Assembly (NCBI GenBank): GCA_937922435.1
Contig: CAKZVT010000022.1
Coordinates: 38,679 to 102,678 of the forward strand
Length of the DNA stretch: 64,000 bases
Direction: 5' to 3'
Source: an uncultured Prevotella sp.
Lineage (GTDB): Bacteria; Bacteroidota; Bacteroidia; Bacteroidales; Bacteroidaceae
Shown: piece by piece, positions 27,198 through 35,632 of the stretch
How the letters are laid out: every line of letters starts with the position of its first letter
How positions within the stretch are numbered: position 1 is the first letter of the stretch
The notes under the pieces: model-generated
Told to the model about the DNA's origin: nothing
Seen by the model: only the letters and a program-made list of their open reading frames with translations
Databases searched by the model: none
Made by a program: the position numbers and the translations under genes

Positions 27198-28337
27198 ATG
27201 AACCTGAAAACAAGGATATTATCAAGGATGTGCATGGCGGCGGCACTCGCATGCTGCACCGCCAACGCCGCAGCGCAGGACGCCAAGACCTGCGGCGGAT
27301 GTGAAAATGTACGCACACGCACGCAAGAGGCCGAGGCGATGCTCGCCACGCTGAAGGCTCTGCCGGAGCAGGGCGTGTTCATGTTCGGCCACCACGACGA
27401 CCCGATGTACGGCATCGGATGGGTGGGCGACGCGGACAGGAGCGACGTGAAGAGCGTCTGCGGCGACTGGCCGGCCGTGATGTCGTTCGACCTCGGCCAC
27501 TTGGAACTGGGCGATGACAAGAACCTCGACGGCGTGCCGTTCGACAAAATAAGGAAGGAGAGCGTGGCGCAGTACGAGAGGGGAGGCATGGTTTCGTTCA
27601 GCTGGCACGCCGACAATCCGCTTACGGGTAAGGACGCGTGGGACGTTTCAGACTCCAGCGTTGTGCGTTCGGTGCTCCCGGGAGGCGAAAACCATAATAA
27701 ATTCATAGCCTGGCTTGACCGCGTTGCCGACTTCCTCAACTCTATAAAGACTGATGACGGCGTGAAAGTGCCGGTGCTCTTCCGCCCGTGGCACGAGCAT
27801 ACGGGCAGCTGGTTCTGGTGGGGGCAGGCGCTCTGCACCGACAGCGAGTATGACACCCTTTGGCAGATGACCTACAAGCGGATGCTCGCGAAGGGCGCGA
27901 CGCAGTTGCTTTGGGCTTACTCTCCCGGCATAGAGCCGCGCGACGAGGCCGAATACCTGCGCCGCTGGCCGGGCGACTGCATCGTTGACGTTATCGGAGT
28001 GGACTGCTACCAGTATGAGAACCGCGACGAATATCTTGCCAACCTCGACCGCTCCCTGCGCATAATGACCGCCGTAAGCAAGGCTCACGGCAAGCCGATG
28101 GCCGTAACCGAGACGGGCTACGAGTCGGTTCCAGACGCAGAGTGGTGGACTAAGACGCTCATGCCGGTAATCGGGAAATACCCCATTAGCTACGTCTTGG
28201 TGTGGCGCAACGCGCACGACAAGCCCAAACACTTCTACGCCCCATATCCCGGACACGCCTCGGCGCAGGACTTCGTGACGTTCTACAACGACCGCCGCAC
28301 GCTCTTTGCAAAGGACATGGAGAAGGTGAGACGGTGA
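27198..28337 (+). CDS. GH26 mannanase, mannobiose-producing type
   Basis: Protein of 379 residues. GH26 with acid/base E200 in FRPWHEHTG and nucleophile E305 in AVTETGYES. It resembles the Bacteroides fragilis-type enzyme that heads an operon with epimerase and GH130 and yields mannobiose. ATG 27198 gives the signal MNLKTRILSRMCMAAALACC; cleavage could be type I after NAAAQ or lipoprotein-like at the Cys, so periplasmic or membrane-bound. First gene of the operon to 33570, 40 bp after a consensus promoter. The C-terminus (EKVRR) runs into an AAGGTGAGACGGTGAGA low-complexity repeat that supplies the stop codon. Confidence 0.92.
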   Translation: MNLKTRILSRMCMAAALACCTANAAAQDAKTCGGCENVRTRTQEAEAMLATLKALPEQGVFMFGHHDDPMYGIGWVGDADRSDVKSVCGDWPAVMSFDLGHLELGDDKNLDGVPFDKIRKESVAQYERGGMVSFSWHADNPLTGKDAWDVSDSSVVRSVLPGGENHNKFIAWLDRVADFLNSIKTDDGVKVPVLFRPWHEHTGSWFWWGQALCTDSEYDTLWQMTYKRMLAKGATQLLWAYSPGIEPRDEAEYLRRWPGDCIVDVIGVDCYQYENRDEYLANLDRSLRIMTAVSKAHGKPMAVTETGYESVPDAEWWTKTLMPVIGKYPISYVLVWRNAHDKPKHFYAPYPGHASAQDFVTFYNDRRTLFAKDMEKVRR

Positions 28338-28420
28338 GAAAGTGAGACGGTGAGAAAAGAAAAAGGCAGAAAGTAAAAGGTAAAAAGGTAAAAAAGTAAA
28401 AAGGTAAAACAACATATCAC
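28338..28420. repeat. Purine-rich low-complexity spacer
   Basis: Runs of GGTGAGA and AAAAGGTA units fill the 83-bp gap between GH26 and GH130. The same word types occur at 40115-40250, 40480-40505 and 61075-61110. Confidence 0.65.
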
Positions 28421-29599
28421 ATGAAAAGCTTTGACGAGAAACTGAAAGAACTGATGGCACGCCACGAGGCGTTGCTCACTCGCAAGAACGAGCCTATGGA
28501 CGAAGGCAACGGCGTGTTCACACGATATAAGTATCCTATCATCACCGCCGCGCACACGCCTGTGTTCTGGCGATACGACCTTGACAGGCATTCAAACCCG
28601 CACCTGATGGAGCGCATCGGCATGAACGCCACGCTCAACTCGGGCGCAATCAAGCTCGACGGCAAGTACCTGCTGGTAGTACGCGTCGAGGGAGCCGACC
28701 GCAAGTCGTTCTTCGCGGTGGCCGAAAGCCCCAACGGAGTTGACAACTTCCGCTTCTGGGACTATCCCGTCACCATGCCGGATGACACCATACCGGCCAC
28801 AAACATATACGACATGCGCCTTACAAAGCATGAGGACGGCTGGCTCTACGGCATATTCTGCGCCGAAAGACACGACGACTCCGCTCCTGCCGGCGACCTG
28901 TCCGCAGCCACGGCGACGGCTGCCATTGCGCGAACAAAAGACCTGAAGACATGGGAAAGGCTGCCCGACCTCAAGACGAAGAGCCAGCAACGCAACGTGG
29001 TTCTGCACCCGGAGTTCGTCAACGGCAAGTATGCGCTCTACACAAGGCCGCAGGACGGCTTCATCGACACCGGCAGCGGCGGCGGCATCGGGTGGGCTTT
29101 GGTTGACGACATGACCAACGCCGAGGTGACGGAAGAGAAAATAATAGACGCACGCCACTACCATACCATCAAGGAAGTGAAGAACGGCGAGGGCCCTGCT
29201 CCAATCAAGACGCCCTACGGTTGGCTGCATCTGGCACACGGAGTACGCGGCTGCGCCGCCGGACTTCGCTACGTATTATATATGTACATGACCGCACTTG
29301 ACGACCCGACGCGCGTCATCGCCCGTCCCGGCGGTCACTTCATGGCTCCCGTCGGCATCGAACGCGTGGGCGATGTGTCGAATGTCCTCTTCTCGAACGG
29401 CTGGATAGCCGACGACGACGGCACCGTCTACATCTATTACGCGTCGTCGGACACACGCATGCACGTTGCCGTTTCGACCATCGACCGCCTCGTTGACTAC
29501 TGCATGAACACGCCCGAGGACGGACTGACGACCACCGCCTCGGTGGAAACTCTCAAGAAGTTGATAGACAAAAACATGAAGACAATGAAGAATTTATAA
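28421..29599 (+). CDS. GH130_1 mannosylglucose phosphorylase
   Basis: Protein of 392 residues without signal peptide, so cytoplasmic. It cleaves 4-O-beta-D-mannosyl-D-glucose with phosphate to alpha-mannose-1-phosphate and glucose. Family traits: N-terminal helix, [24 protein letters not shown], and the general acid D131 in NIYDMRL, the same number as in the B. fragilis enzyme. Five-bladed propeller; later motifs include [20 protein letters not shown] and [12 protein letters not shown]. It works directly after the epimerase encoded two genes downstream. The stop codon lies at the edge of an AATGAAAAATGAATAAT-type repeat. Confidence 0.94.
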   Translation: MKSFDEKLKELMARHEALLTRKNEPMDEGNGVFTRYKYPIITAAHTPVFWRYDLDRHSNPHLMERIGMNATLNSGAIKLDGKYLLVVRVEGADRKSFFAVAESPNGVDNFRFWDYPVTMPDDTIPATNIYDMRLTKHEDGWLYGIFCAERHDDSAPAGDLSAATATAAIARTKDLKTWERLPDLKTKSQQRNVVLHPEFVNGKYALYTRPQDGFIDTGSGGGIGWALVDDMTNAEVTEEKIIDARHYHTIKEVKNGEGPAPIKTPYGWLHLAHGVRGCAAGLRYVLYMYMTALDDPTRVIARPGGHFMAPVGIERVGDVSNVLFSNGWIADDDGTVYIYYASSDTRMHVAVSTIDRLVDYCMNTPEDGLTTTASVETLKKLIDKNMKTMKNL

Positions 29600-29681
29600 T
29601 GAAAAATGAATAATATTGCTGCGCCATTGAGTGCAGAACAAGCGATTTTTCATTTTTCATTAATCATTATTCATTTAGCTT
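29600..29681. repeat. AT-rich intergenic inverted repeat
   Basis: AATGAAAAATGAATAAT on the left pairs with ATTTTTCATTTTTCATT and ATTATTCATTT on the right. It fills the gap before the transporter gene. Confidence 0.65.
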
Positions 29682-31070
29682 ATGATTAGGCTTAGGGAAA
29701 AGATAGGTTACGGCTTCGGCGACATGGCGTCGTCGATGTTCTGGAAATTGTTTGGCGCGTACCTGATGATATTCTACACCGACGTGTTCGGTTTGCCGGC
29801 CGCCATGGTGGGAACGATGTTCCTCGTTACGCGAATATGGGACTCCGTGTTCGACCCGATAGTAGGAGTCGTGGCCGACAGGACGACCAGCCGGTGGGGA
29901 AAGTTCCGCCCCTACATCCTCTTCTTGGCCGTTCCGTTCGGAATTATAGGCGCATTTACGTTCTATACGCCGTCCTTCGGCGACACGGGCAAGCTCGTTT
30001 ACGCCTATGTTACGTACTCGCTTATGATGATGGTGTACTCCGCCATCAACGTGCCTTACGCCTCGTTGCTCGGCGTTATGAGTCCGAATCCGAATGAGAG
30101 GAACACCCTTTCCACGTTCCGCATGATGTTTGCATACATCGGCAGCTTCATTGCCTTGCTGCTGTTCATGCCGATGGCCAACGCATTCAGCGGCCACAGC
30201 GGCAGCGTGGAGGCGCAACAGACGGGCTGGTTCATGGCCGCCGCCGTCATAGCTACGGCGTGCGTGCTGCTCTTTTTCGGCTGTTTCTCGTGGACAAAGG
30301 AGCGCGTCAAGCCCATAAACGACAAGAAGACATCGCTCAAGACGGACATCCGCGACCTGCTGCACAACCATCCCTGGTGGATACTTTTCGTCGCAGGAGT
30401 GGGTGCATTGGTGTTCAACTCCATACGTGACGGCGCCGCCGTGTACTACTTCAAGTACTACATCGTGGAGGAAAACTTTGAAACCGTGTCGCTTTTCGGC
30501 GTTTCTTTCGTGCTAAGCGGCCTGTTCCTGGCTCTCGGACAGATGGCGAACATCGTGGGAGTGGTGCTTGCCGCGCCGGTAAGCAACCGTTTCGGAAAGA
30601 AACAGACGTTTGCTTTCTCTATGCTGATGACGGCTGTGTTGAGCATAGTGTTCTACTGGTTCGACAAGGACGACATTGTTCTTATCTTCGTGTTCCAGTG
30701 CATCATCAGCATGTTCGCAGGCAGCATATTCCCCCTGTTGTGGTCGATGTACGCCGACTGCGCCGACTATTCGGAACTGAACACCGGCAACCGCGCCACC
30801 GGACTAATCTTCTCGGCCTCGTCGATGAGCCAGAAGTTCGGATGGGCAATAGGCACTGCGCTGACCGGATGGCTGCTTTCCTACTTCGGCTTCGAGGCCA
30901 ACGCCGTGCAGAGCGCGGAGACTATAGACGGCATAAAGATGTTCCTGAGCTGGCTGCCTGCCGCCGCGTCGGTAGTGTCGGTCATCTTCATACTCTGCTA
31001 TCCGTTGGGAGAACAGAAGGTTGCGAAAATCATCGAGCAGTTGAACGCCAAGCGGCAAGGCGCGAATTGA
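29682..31070 (+). CDS. GPH-family sugar symporter
   Basis: Protein of 462 residues with about 12 membrane segments. Glycoside-pentoside-hexuronide family: GYGFGDMASSMFWKLFGAYL at the start, the loop DRTTSRWGKFRPYI after segment 2, NERNTLSTFRM later, and a FGKKQTF loop in the second half. It moves a disaccharide with a cation through the inner membrane; here mannobiose released by GH26. It sits between the GH130 and epimerase genes. Inverted AT-rich repeats bound it on both sides, and its stop lies in AATTGAGAATTT, the start of the next repeat. Confidence 0.9.
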   Translation: MIRLREKIGYGFGDMASSMFWKLFGAYLMIFYTDVFGLPAAMVGTMFLVTRIWDSVFDPIVGVVADRTTSRWGKFRPYILFLAVPFGIIGAFTFYTPSFGDTGKLVYAYVTYSLMMMVYSAINVPYASLLGVMSPNPNERNTLSTFRMMFAYIGSFIALLLFMPMANAFSGHSGSVEAQQTGWFMAAAVIATACVLLFFGCFSWTKERVKPINDKKTSLKTDIRDLLHNHPWWILFVAGVGALVFNSIRDGAAVYYFKYYIVEENFETVSLFGVSFVLSGLFLALGQMANIVGVVLAAPVSNRFGKKQTFAFSMLMTAVLSIVFYWFDKDDIVLIFVFQCIISMFAGSIFPLLWSMYADCADYSELNTGNRATGLIFSASSMSQKFGWAIGTALTGWLLSYFGFEANAVQSAETIDGIKMFLSWLPAAASVVSVIFILCYPLGEQKVAKIIEQLNAKRQGAN

Positions 31071-31235
31071 GAATTTAGAACGGAGAGTTGAGAATTGTGA
31101 TAACCTTTAACTGTTGTCCTGAAAACAAGTAATCGGGCAAATCACAATTCCCAATTCCCAACTTTCAGTTCCCAATCAATATGCCAATGCAAATCATAAT
31201 TATCAATTCCCAATTTTCAATTCTCAATTAAAGAG
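31068..31235. repeat. AT-rich intergenic inverted repeat
   Basis: AATTGAGAATTTAGAA and GAGTTGAGAATTG on the left are mirrored by CAATTCCCAATT and TTCAATTCTCAATT on the right. Nothing else is seen in this gap of 165 bp. Confidence 0.65.
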
Positions 31236-32435
31236 ATGGAATACAACAATAAGATAACCACGCTCCGCACTGAAGTGGAGCACGAACTGACCACAGGCAT
31301 TCTGCCGTTCTGGATGGAGAAGATGACAGACAACGTGCAAGGCGGCTTCTACGGACGCATCGACGGCGACGACAACCTGCACGTCGACGCGCCCAAGGGG
31401 GCTATTCTCAACGCGCGCATACTGTGGACTTTCTCGGCGGCTTACCGTCTGCTGCATAGGCCCGAATATCTGGATACGGCCACGCGAGCCAAGCGTTACA
31501 TCATAAACAGGTTCTACGACAATGACTTCGGGGGCGTGTACTGGTCGCTTACGGCCGACGGCAAGCCGCTCGACGACAAGAAGCAAGTCTACGCGCAGGG
31601 CTTCGCCATCTACGGACTGAGCGAATACGCACGCGCCACTGGCGACCGCGAGGCTCTCGATTACGCTGTAAAACTGTTTGAAACGGTTGAAAAATACAGC
31701 TTCGACCGCGACCGGAACGGCTACATCGAGGCGTTTACGCGCGAGTGGAAGCCCATCGAGGACATGCGACTTAGCGACAAGGACGAGAACACGAGCAAGA
31801 CGATGAACACCCACCTGCACATACTCGAGCCTTACGCCAACCTCTACCGCGTGTGGAAGGACGGGCGGCTGGAGCGGCAGTTGAGGAACATGCTCGACTT
31901 GTTCACCGGCAAAATACTCAACAAAAAGACGGAACATCTCGACCTCTTCTTCGACAACGACTGGCGCACCGACGGCAACATAATATCCTACGGCCACGAC
32001 ATCGAGGCGTCATGGCTCATCCACGAGGCCGCGCTTGTGCTCGGAGACGAGCTCCTGCTGAAGCAGATTGAGCCTGTGGTAGTGAACATCGCACGCGCCG
32101 CCGACGAGGGACTGAACCCCGACGGCAGCATGATTTACGAGCGTTTTACGGCTGAAGACCGCACAGACCGCGAGCTTCACTGGTGGGTGCAGGCCGAAAA
32201 CGTAGTGGGACACGTCAACCTCTACCAGTACTTCGGCGACGAAAAAGCACTCGACACGGGCATGAAATGCTGGCAGTTCATCAAGGACAAAATCATAGAC
32301 CACGAGCACGGCGAGTGGCACTGGAGCCTGATGCCCGACGGAACGGTCAACCGCCGCGACGACAAGGCCGGCTTCTGGAAGTGTCCCTACCACAACGGAA
32401 GGATGTGCATGGAAATAATCGAACGCTTTGCCTGA
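31236..32435 (+). CDS. Mannobiose (cellobiose) 2-epimerase
   Basis: Protein of 399 residues, cytoplasmic. N-acylglucosamine 2-epimerase/cellobiose 2-epimerase family, an (alpha/alpha)6 barrel. It turns beta-1,4-mannobiose into mannosylglucose, the substrate of the GH130_1 enzyme. Expected active-site segments are present: HLHILEPYANLYRVW, YGHDIEASWL (H254), HWWVQAENVVGH and FWKCPYHNGRMCMEI (H386). The context, directly downstream of the symporter, argues for mannobiose over cellobiose or GlcNAc substrates. Confidence 0.93.
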   Translation: MEYNNKITTLRTEVEHELTTGILPFWMEKMTDNVQGGFYGRIDGDDNLHVDAPKGAILNARILWTFSAAYRLLHRPEYLDTATRAKRYIINRFYDNDFGGVYWSLTADGKPLDDKKQVYAQGFAIYGLSEYARATGDREALDYAVKLFETVEKYSFDRDRNGYIEAFTREWKPIEDMRLSDKDENTSKTMNTHLHILEPYANLYRVWKDGRLERQLRNMLDLFTGKILNKKTEHLDLFFDNDWRTDGNIISYGHDIEASWLIHEAALVLGDELLLKQIEPVVVNIARAADEGLNPDGSMIYERFTAEDRTDRELHWWVQAENVVGHVNLYQYFGDEKALDTGMKCWQFIKDKIIDHEHGEWHWSLMPDGTVNRRDDKAGFWKCPYHNGRMCMEIIERFA

Positions 32436-32481
32436 CGCTGGTGAAAGCCCGGCAGGCTGTTAGACAGAAAGGAGACAGACC

Positions 32482-33570
32482 ATGAAAATACTTAAAATCA
32501 TTGTTGTGGCCGTTGTGGCATGTGCCGTACAGCTGTGCGGCGCACAGCCTGTAAGCGGCCAGTTCATACCTGCCAACGACCCCGGCATAACCTACATGGG
32601 GCGCATAAGCAGGCGTTACAGCCCCAACGTGGCGTTTACATACCCCGGCGTCAGCATCCTTGCCGACTTCAAGGGCACGTCGCTCGCCATGGCGGTGAAG
32701 CCAGGCAGCGGCGACTTCATGGTCGAGATAGACGGCGGATTGCCGTTCCGCATACACTTCGGCGAGGCCGACTCGCTGTGCGTCTTGGCCGAAGGGCTGC
32801 CCGACGGCACGCATTCAGCACGCATCATGTACGCCATAGAGGGACACGAGTTGCGGCCTGTGTTCAAAGGACTGTACGTAGACGGGGGCAAGGGGCTCGC
32901 CCATGCGCCCGTGCTTCCGCGGCGGCGCATCGAGTTCATAGGCAACTCCATCACGTGCGGATACGGCATAGAGTCAGAAGATAGAGACGCTCCGTTTACA
33001 TACGATACGGAGAATCATTATTACACTTACGCTGCACTGACGGCCCGTGCGTTGCAAGCGCAGCACTTGGTTGTGGCCCGTTCGGGCATAGGAGTGTACC
33101 GAAACTACGGCTCACCGGCCTCCGGCAGCAGCGACTGTATGCCGGCCATGTACGGGCGGACGCTCTTTCTCGACCCGTCGGAGCGTTGGGACTACTCTCT
33201 GTACACGCCCGACGTTGTGTGCGTAAACCTCGGAACCAACGATGTAAGCGAAGACAAGTATGACATGAAGCTGCTTACCGGCGCTTACCGACGGTTTGTA
33301 GCCCGTCTGCGCGATGTCTATCCGAAAGCCAAAATCGTATTGCTCACCGGGTGTATGCTCAACGGCAGGCAACTCGCCGACGTGAAGAAGGCACTCGATA
33401 CGGTGACGTCTGAACGTCGCGAGGCCGGCGACGGCGAGGTGTACCGCTTCGACATGTCGCCGCAGACAGGCTCGCTCGGCTATGCTCCGGGCTGGCATCC
33501 CACTATGCGTCAGCACCGCAAGATGGCCGTGGAGCTTACGTCATACCTGAAAAAACTTATGAACTGGTGA
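32482..33570 (+). CDS. CE2-type acetyl esterase
   Basis: Protein of 362 residues with signal peptide (about 1-22, VACAVQLCGAQP). N-terminal jelly-roll (to about residue 145) and C-terminal SGNH hydrolase, the two-domain layout of carbohydrate esterase family 2. Catalytic Ser S156 in GNSITCGYG, oxyanion Asn in LGTNDVSEDK, catalytic His H339 in GWHPTMRQH. It removes acetyl groups from mannose residues in the periplasm and complements the large esterase at 22578-26759. Last gene of the mannobiose operon. Repeat array F begins 69 bp after the stop. Confidence 0.9.
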   Translation: MKILKIIVVAVVACAVQLCGAQPVSGQFIPANDPGITYMGRISRRYSPNVAFTYPGVSILADFKGTSLAMAVKPGSGDFMVEIDGGLPFRIHFGEADSLCVLAEGLPDGTHSARIMYAIEGHELRPVFKGLYVDGGKGLAHAPVLPRRRIEFIGNSITCGYGIESEDRDAPFTYDTENHYYTYAALTARALQAQHLVVARSGIGVYRNYGSPASGSSDCMPAMYGRTLFLDPSERWDYSLYTPDVVCVNLGTNDVSEDKYDMKLLTGAYRRFVARLRDVYPKAKIVLLTGCMLNGRQLADVKKALDTVTSERREAGDGEVYRFDMSPQTGSLGYAPGWHPTMRQHRKMAVELTSYLKKLMNW

Positions 33571-33638
33571 ACGGCCGCATCGCGGTTGAATATCAGGATA
33601 GTGTTAGTTTTTTGATGTTTGTATAAAGGTTGATTTAC

Positions 33639-33750
33639 AGGTGACGGCCTTTCAGCGTGTAAAAGACCGCCTTTTACCGCCTGAAAGGCCGTCTTTTGCA
33701 AGCTAAAAGACGGCCTTTTGCAAACCCGTTGATTATCAAGCAATTACAAA
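33639..33750. repeat. 22-bp-period repeat array F with tail
   Basis: Cores start at 33639 (degenerate), 33661, 33683 and 33705. Units 3 and 4 pair (AAAGGCCGTCTTTT with AAAAGACGGCCTTT). The tail is 33720-33750 with CGTTGATTATCAAG. It ends 9 bp before the start codon of the GH3 pseudogene. Confidence 0.9.
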
Positions 33751-33758
33751 GACAGAAC

Positions 33759-34762
33759 ATGAAACGATTAAAAAGCATTGCAATGACGGCGGCCTTGTGT
33801 GCCGGAGGATGCCTCAACGGCGCGGCACAGGTGCGCCCGGCCATACCTGCCGACCCTGAAATCGAGGCGAAAATACAGGCGTGGCTCGGCAAGATGACCT
33901 TAACTGGGACGGCCTCATAGTGACCGACTGGGCCGACATAAACAACCTCTGCACGCGCGACCACATCGCCGCCACCAAGAAGGAGGCCGTAAAGATAGCC
34001 ATCAACGCTGGCATAGACATGTCGATGGTGCCTTACGAGACGAGCTTCTGCACTTATCTTAAAGAACTTGTCGAGGAAGGCGAGGTGCCCATGAGCCGCA
34101 TAGACGACGCCGTAGCGCGCGTGCTACGCCTGAAATACCGCCTCGGATTGTTCGACAATCCGTACTGGGACATCACTGAATACACCAAGTTCGGTTCGCA
34201 AGAACATGCCGCCGAGGCACTGCGCGCCGCCGAGGAGTCAATCGTATTGCTGAAGAACGACGGCCAGCTGCTGCCCATAAAGGAAGGAACGAAGATACTG
34301 CTGACCGGCCCCAACGCCAACTCCATGCGCTGCCTTAACGGCGGATGGTCTTATTCCTGGCAGGGACACCGCGCCGACGAGTTCGCCGGAGCTTACAACA
34401 CCATCTACGAAGCGTTGTGCAACAAGTTCGGAAAAGCCAACGTAAGCTATGAGCCGGGCGTCACTTACGCCTCATACAAGAACGACAACTGGTGGGAGGA
34501 AAACGCTCCGGAAATAGACAAGGCTGTGCAGGCTGCGGCCTCGGCGGACGTCATCATAGCCTGCATAGGCGAGAACTCTTACTGCGAAACGCCCGGCGAA
34601 AAGAAGACCGTTACGTTCAAACTGGAGGCTGACGACCTGGCTTTCGTAGGCCATGACGGCAGGTGGCGGCTTGAGAAAGGCGGCTTCACGCTCGGTTGCG
34701 GAGGGCTGACGGCAAGCGTTGAGTGCGCTGAAACGAAGGTGTGGGACACGCCGAACCGCTGA
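33759..34762 (+). pseudogene. GH3 beta-glycosidase remnant with two deletions
   Basis: A GH3 gene reduced to three pieces. 33759-33897 encodes signal peptide and first domain start ([17 protein letters not shown]). The frame then breaks at about 33900 and continues in the next frame with [14 protein letters not shown], the nucleophile region of GH3 that normally lies some 250 residues later; the first frame stops at 33920. The second piece runs through the C-terminal domain start ([17 protein letters not shown]) to [16 protein letters not shown], then jumps in frame at about 34605 to a fibronectin-like end ([20 protein letters not shown]). The nucleophile Asp is kept, but most of the barrel and active-site cleft is lost. 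I expect no activity. Confidence 0.85.
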
Positions 34763-34786
34763 CACCGGCGACAGGGAAGGCCACAT

Positions 34787-34834
34787 AAAAAGGCAGCTCC
34801 ACGGCTTCAAGCCGCAGAGCTGCCTTTTTATTAT
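34787..34834 (+). terminator. Rho-independent terminator
   Basis: AAAAAGGCAGCTC pairs with GAGCTGCCTTTTT around an inner CGGCTTCAAGCCG hairpin, 25 bp after the GH3 remnant. Confidence 0.85.
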
Positions 34835-34854
34835 CACGTTTCGGTATAAGAACC

Positions 34855-35025
34855 CATCCTTTGTAGGGACATAATTAGCTTAACGCTGACCTTTGGTTCA
34901 TTATGTCCGCACGCCGCGAAGAGGCGTATTCAACAAGCAACGCCAATAAAATACGTTTCTGCGAAACATGCGGACATAATGAACCGAAGGTCAGCGTTAA
35001 GCTAATTATGTCCCTACAAAGGATG
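34855..35025. mobile_element. 57-bp inverted-repeat element, MITE-like
   Basis: Arms 34855-34911 and 34969-35025 are reverse complements with a single mismatch; the loop is 57 bp. The arm holds TAGGGACATAATTAGCTTAA and TTCATTATGTCCGCA. No coding capacity and no second copy in the window. Confidence 0.7.
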
Positions 35026-35114
35026 TGTTCAGATATTTATAAAAACTAATTCTTATGCCGAATTAACGTTATTATCAAGTATTTTCAGTCTTTCTTTTAA
35101 TGATGTACGCCGTC

Positions 35115-35204
35115 TTACTTGGCGTAAGGCATTACGTACATCGCCTTTGCACTCCACTCGAAGTTCCTTCTGAGTGAGCCGAACAATCTTTTTACCTTTT
35201 TCAT
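35115..35204 (-). CDS. 29-residue basic peptide
   Basis: A short ORF encoding 29 residues starting MKKVKRLFGSLRRNFEW and ending MPYAK. The start has AAAGG 5 bp upstream (TTAAAGGTATTATG), and a -7 box TAAATTTG lies on the same strand at 35284-35277, 73 bp before the ATG. The leader contains a GCCGCC/GGCGGC hairpin (35242-35258). Basic and amphipathic in the first half. I recognise no family. Expression is suggested by the signals but not proven; could also be a leader peptide. Confidence 0.45.
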   Translation of the reverse strand: MKKVKRLFGSLRRNFEWSAKAMYVMPYAK

Positions 35205-35399
35205 AATACCTTTAATTTAATTTGTTATCCTTTGTTTTCGCCGCCGCATGGTGGCGGCATCTCGTCTTTTCGTGTGCAAATTTAAGGCCGCCGGGCGACA
35301 ATCCGTTTTCAATGTGGTGAAAATATAGCCTTATGCCCTCACTTTTTGACCTGCGTCAACGCCGTCGGTCAAAACCTGCCGGAATGTCGGATGAATTCT

Positions 35400-35512
35400 A
35401 AGAGACGGTCTTTTACGCGCTAAAAGGCCACCTTTTACCACGCAAAAGGCCACCTTTTGCCGTCTAAAAGACGGCATATTGGCAACTTGTTGACAGTCAG
35501 CAGGTTACAAAA
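35400..35512. repeat. 22-bp-period repeat array G with tail
   Basis: Cores start at 35400 (AAGAGACGGTCTTTT), 35422, 35444 and 35466. Units 2 and 3 are identical direct copies (AAAAGGCCACCTTTT), so pairing is weaker than in other arrays. The tail 35481-35512 has TTGTTGACAGTCAGCAGG. The following 120 bp to the GH127-type gene show nothing clear. Confidence 0.88.
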
Positions 35513-35632
35513 CGGCAAAAAGACACTGCGTAAAAGGCTTGGAACACGGCGCAGAACAGGCCGCAGGCAACGTGCTTACGTAGTTGGCACGCCCTGTACG
35601 TATATAATGTAAAACAATCAAACCATAGACAA

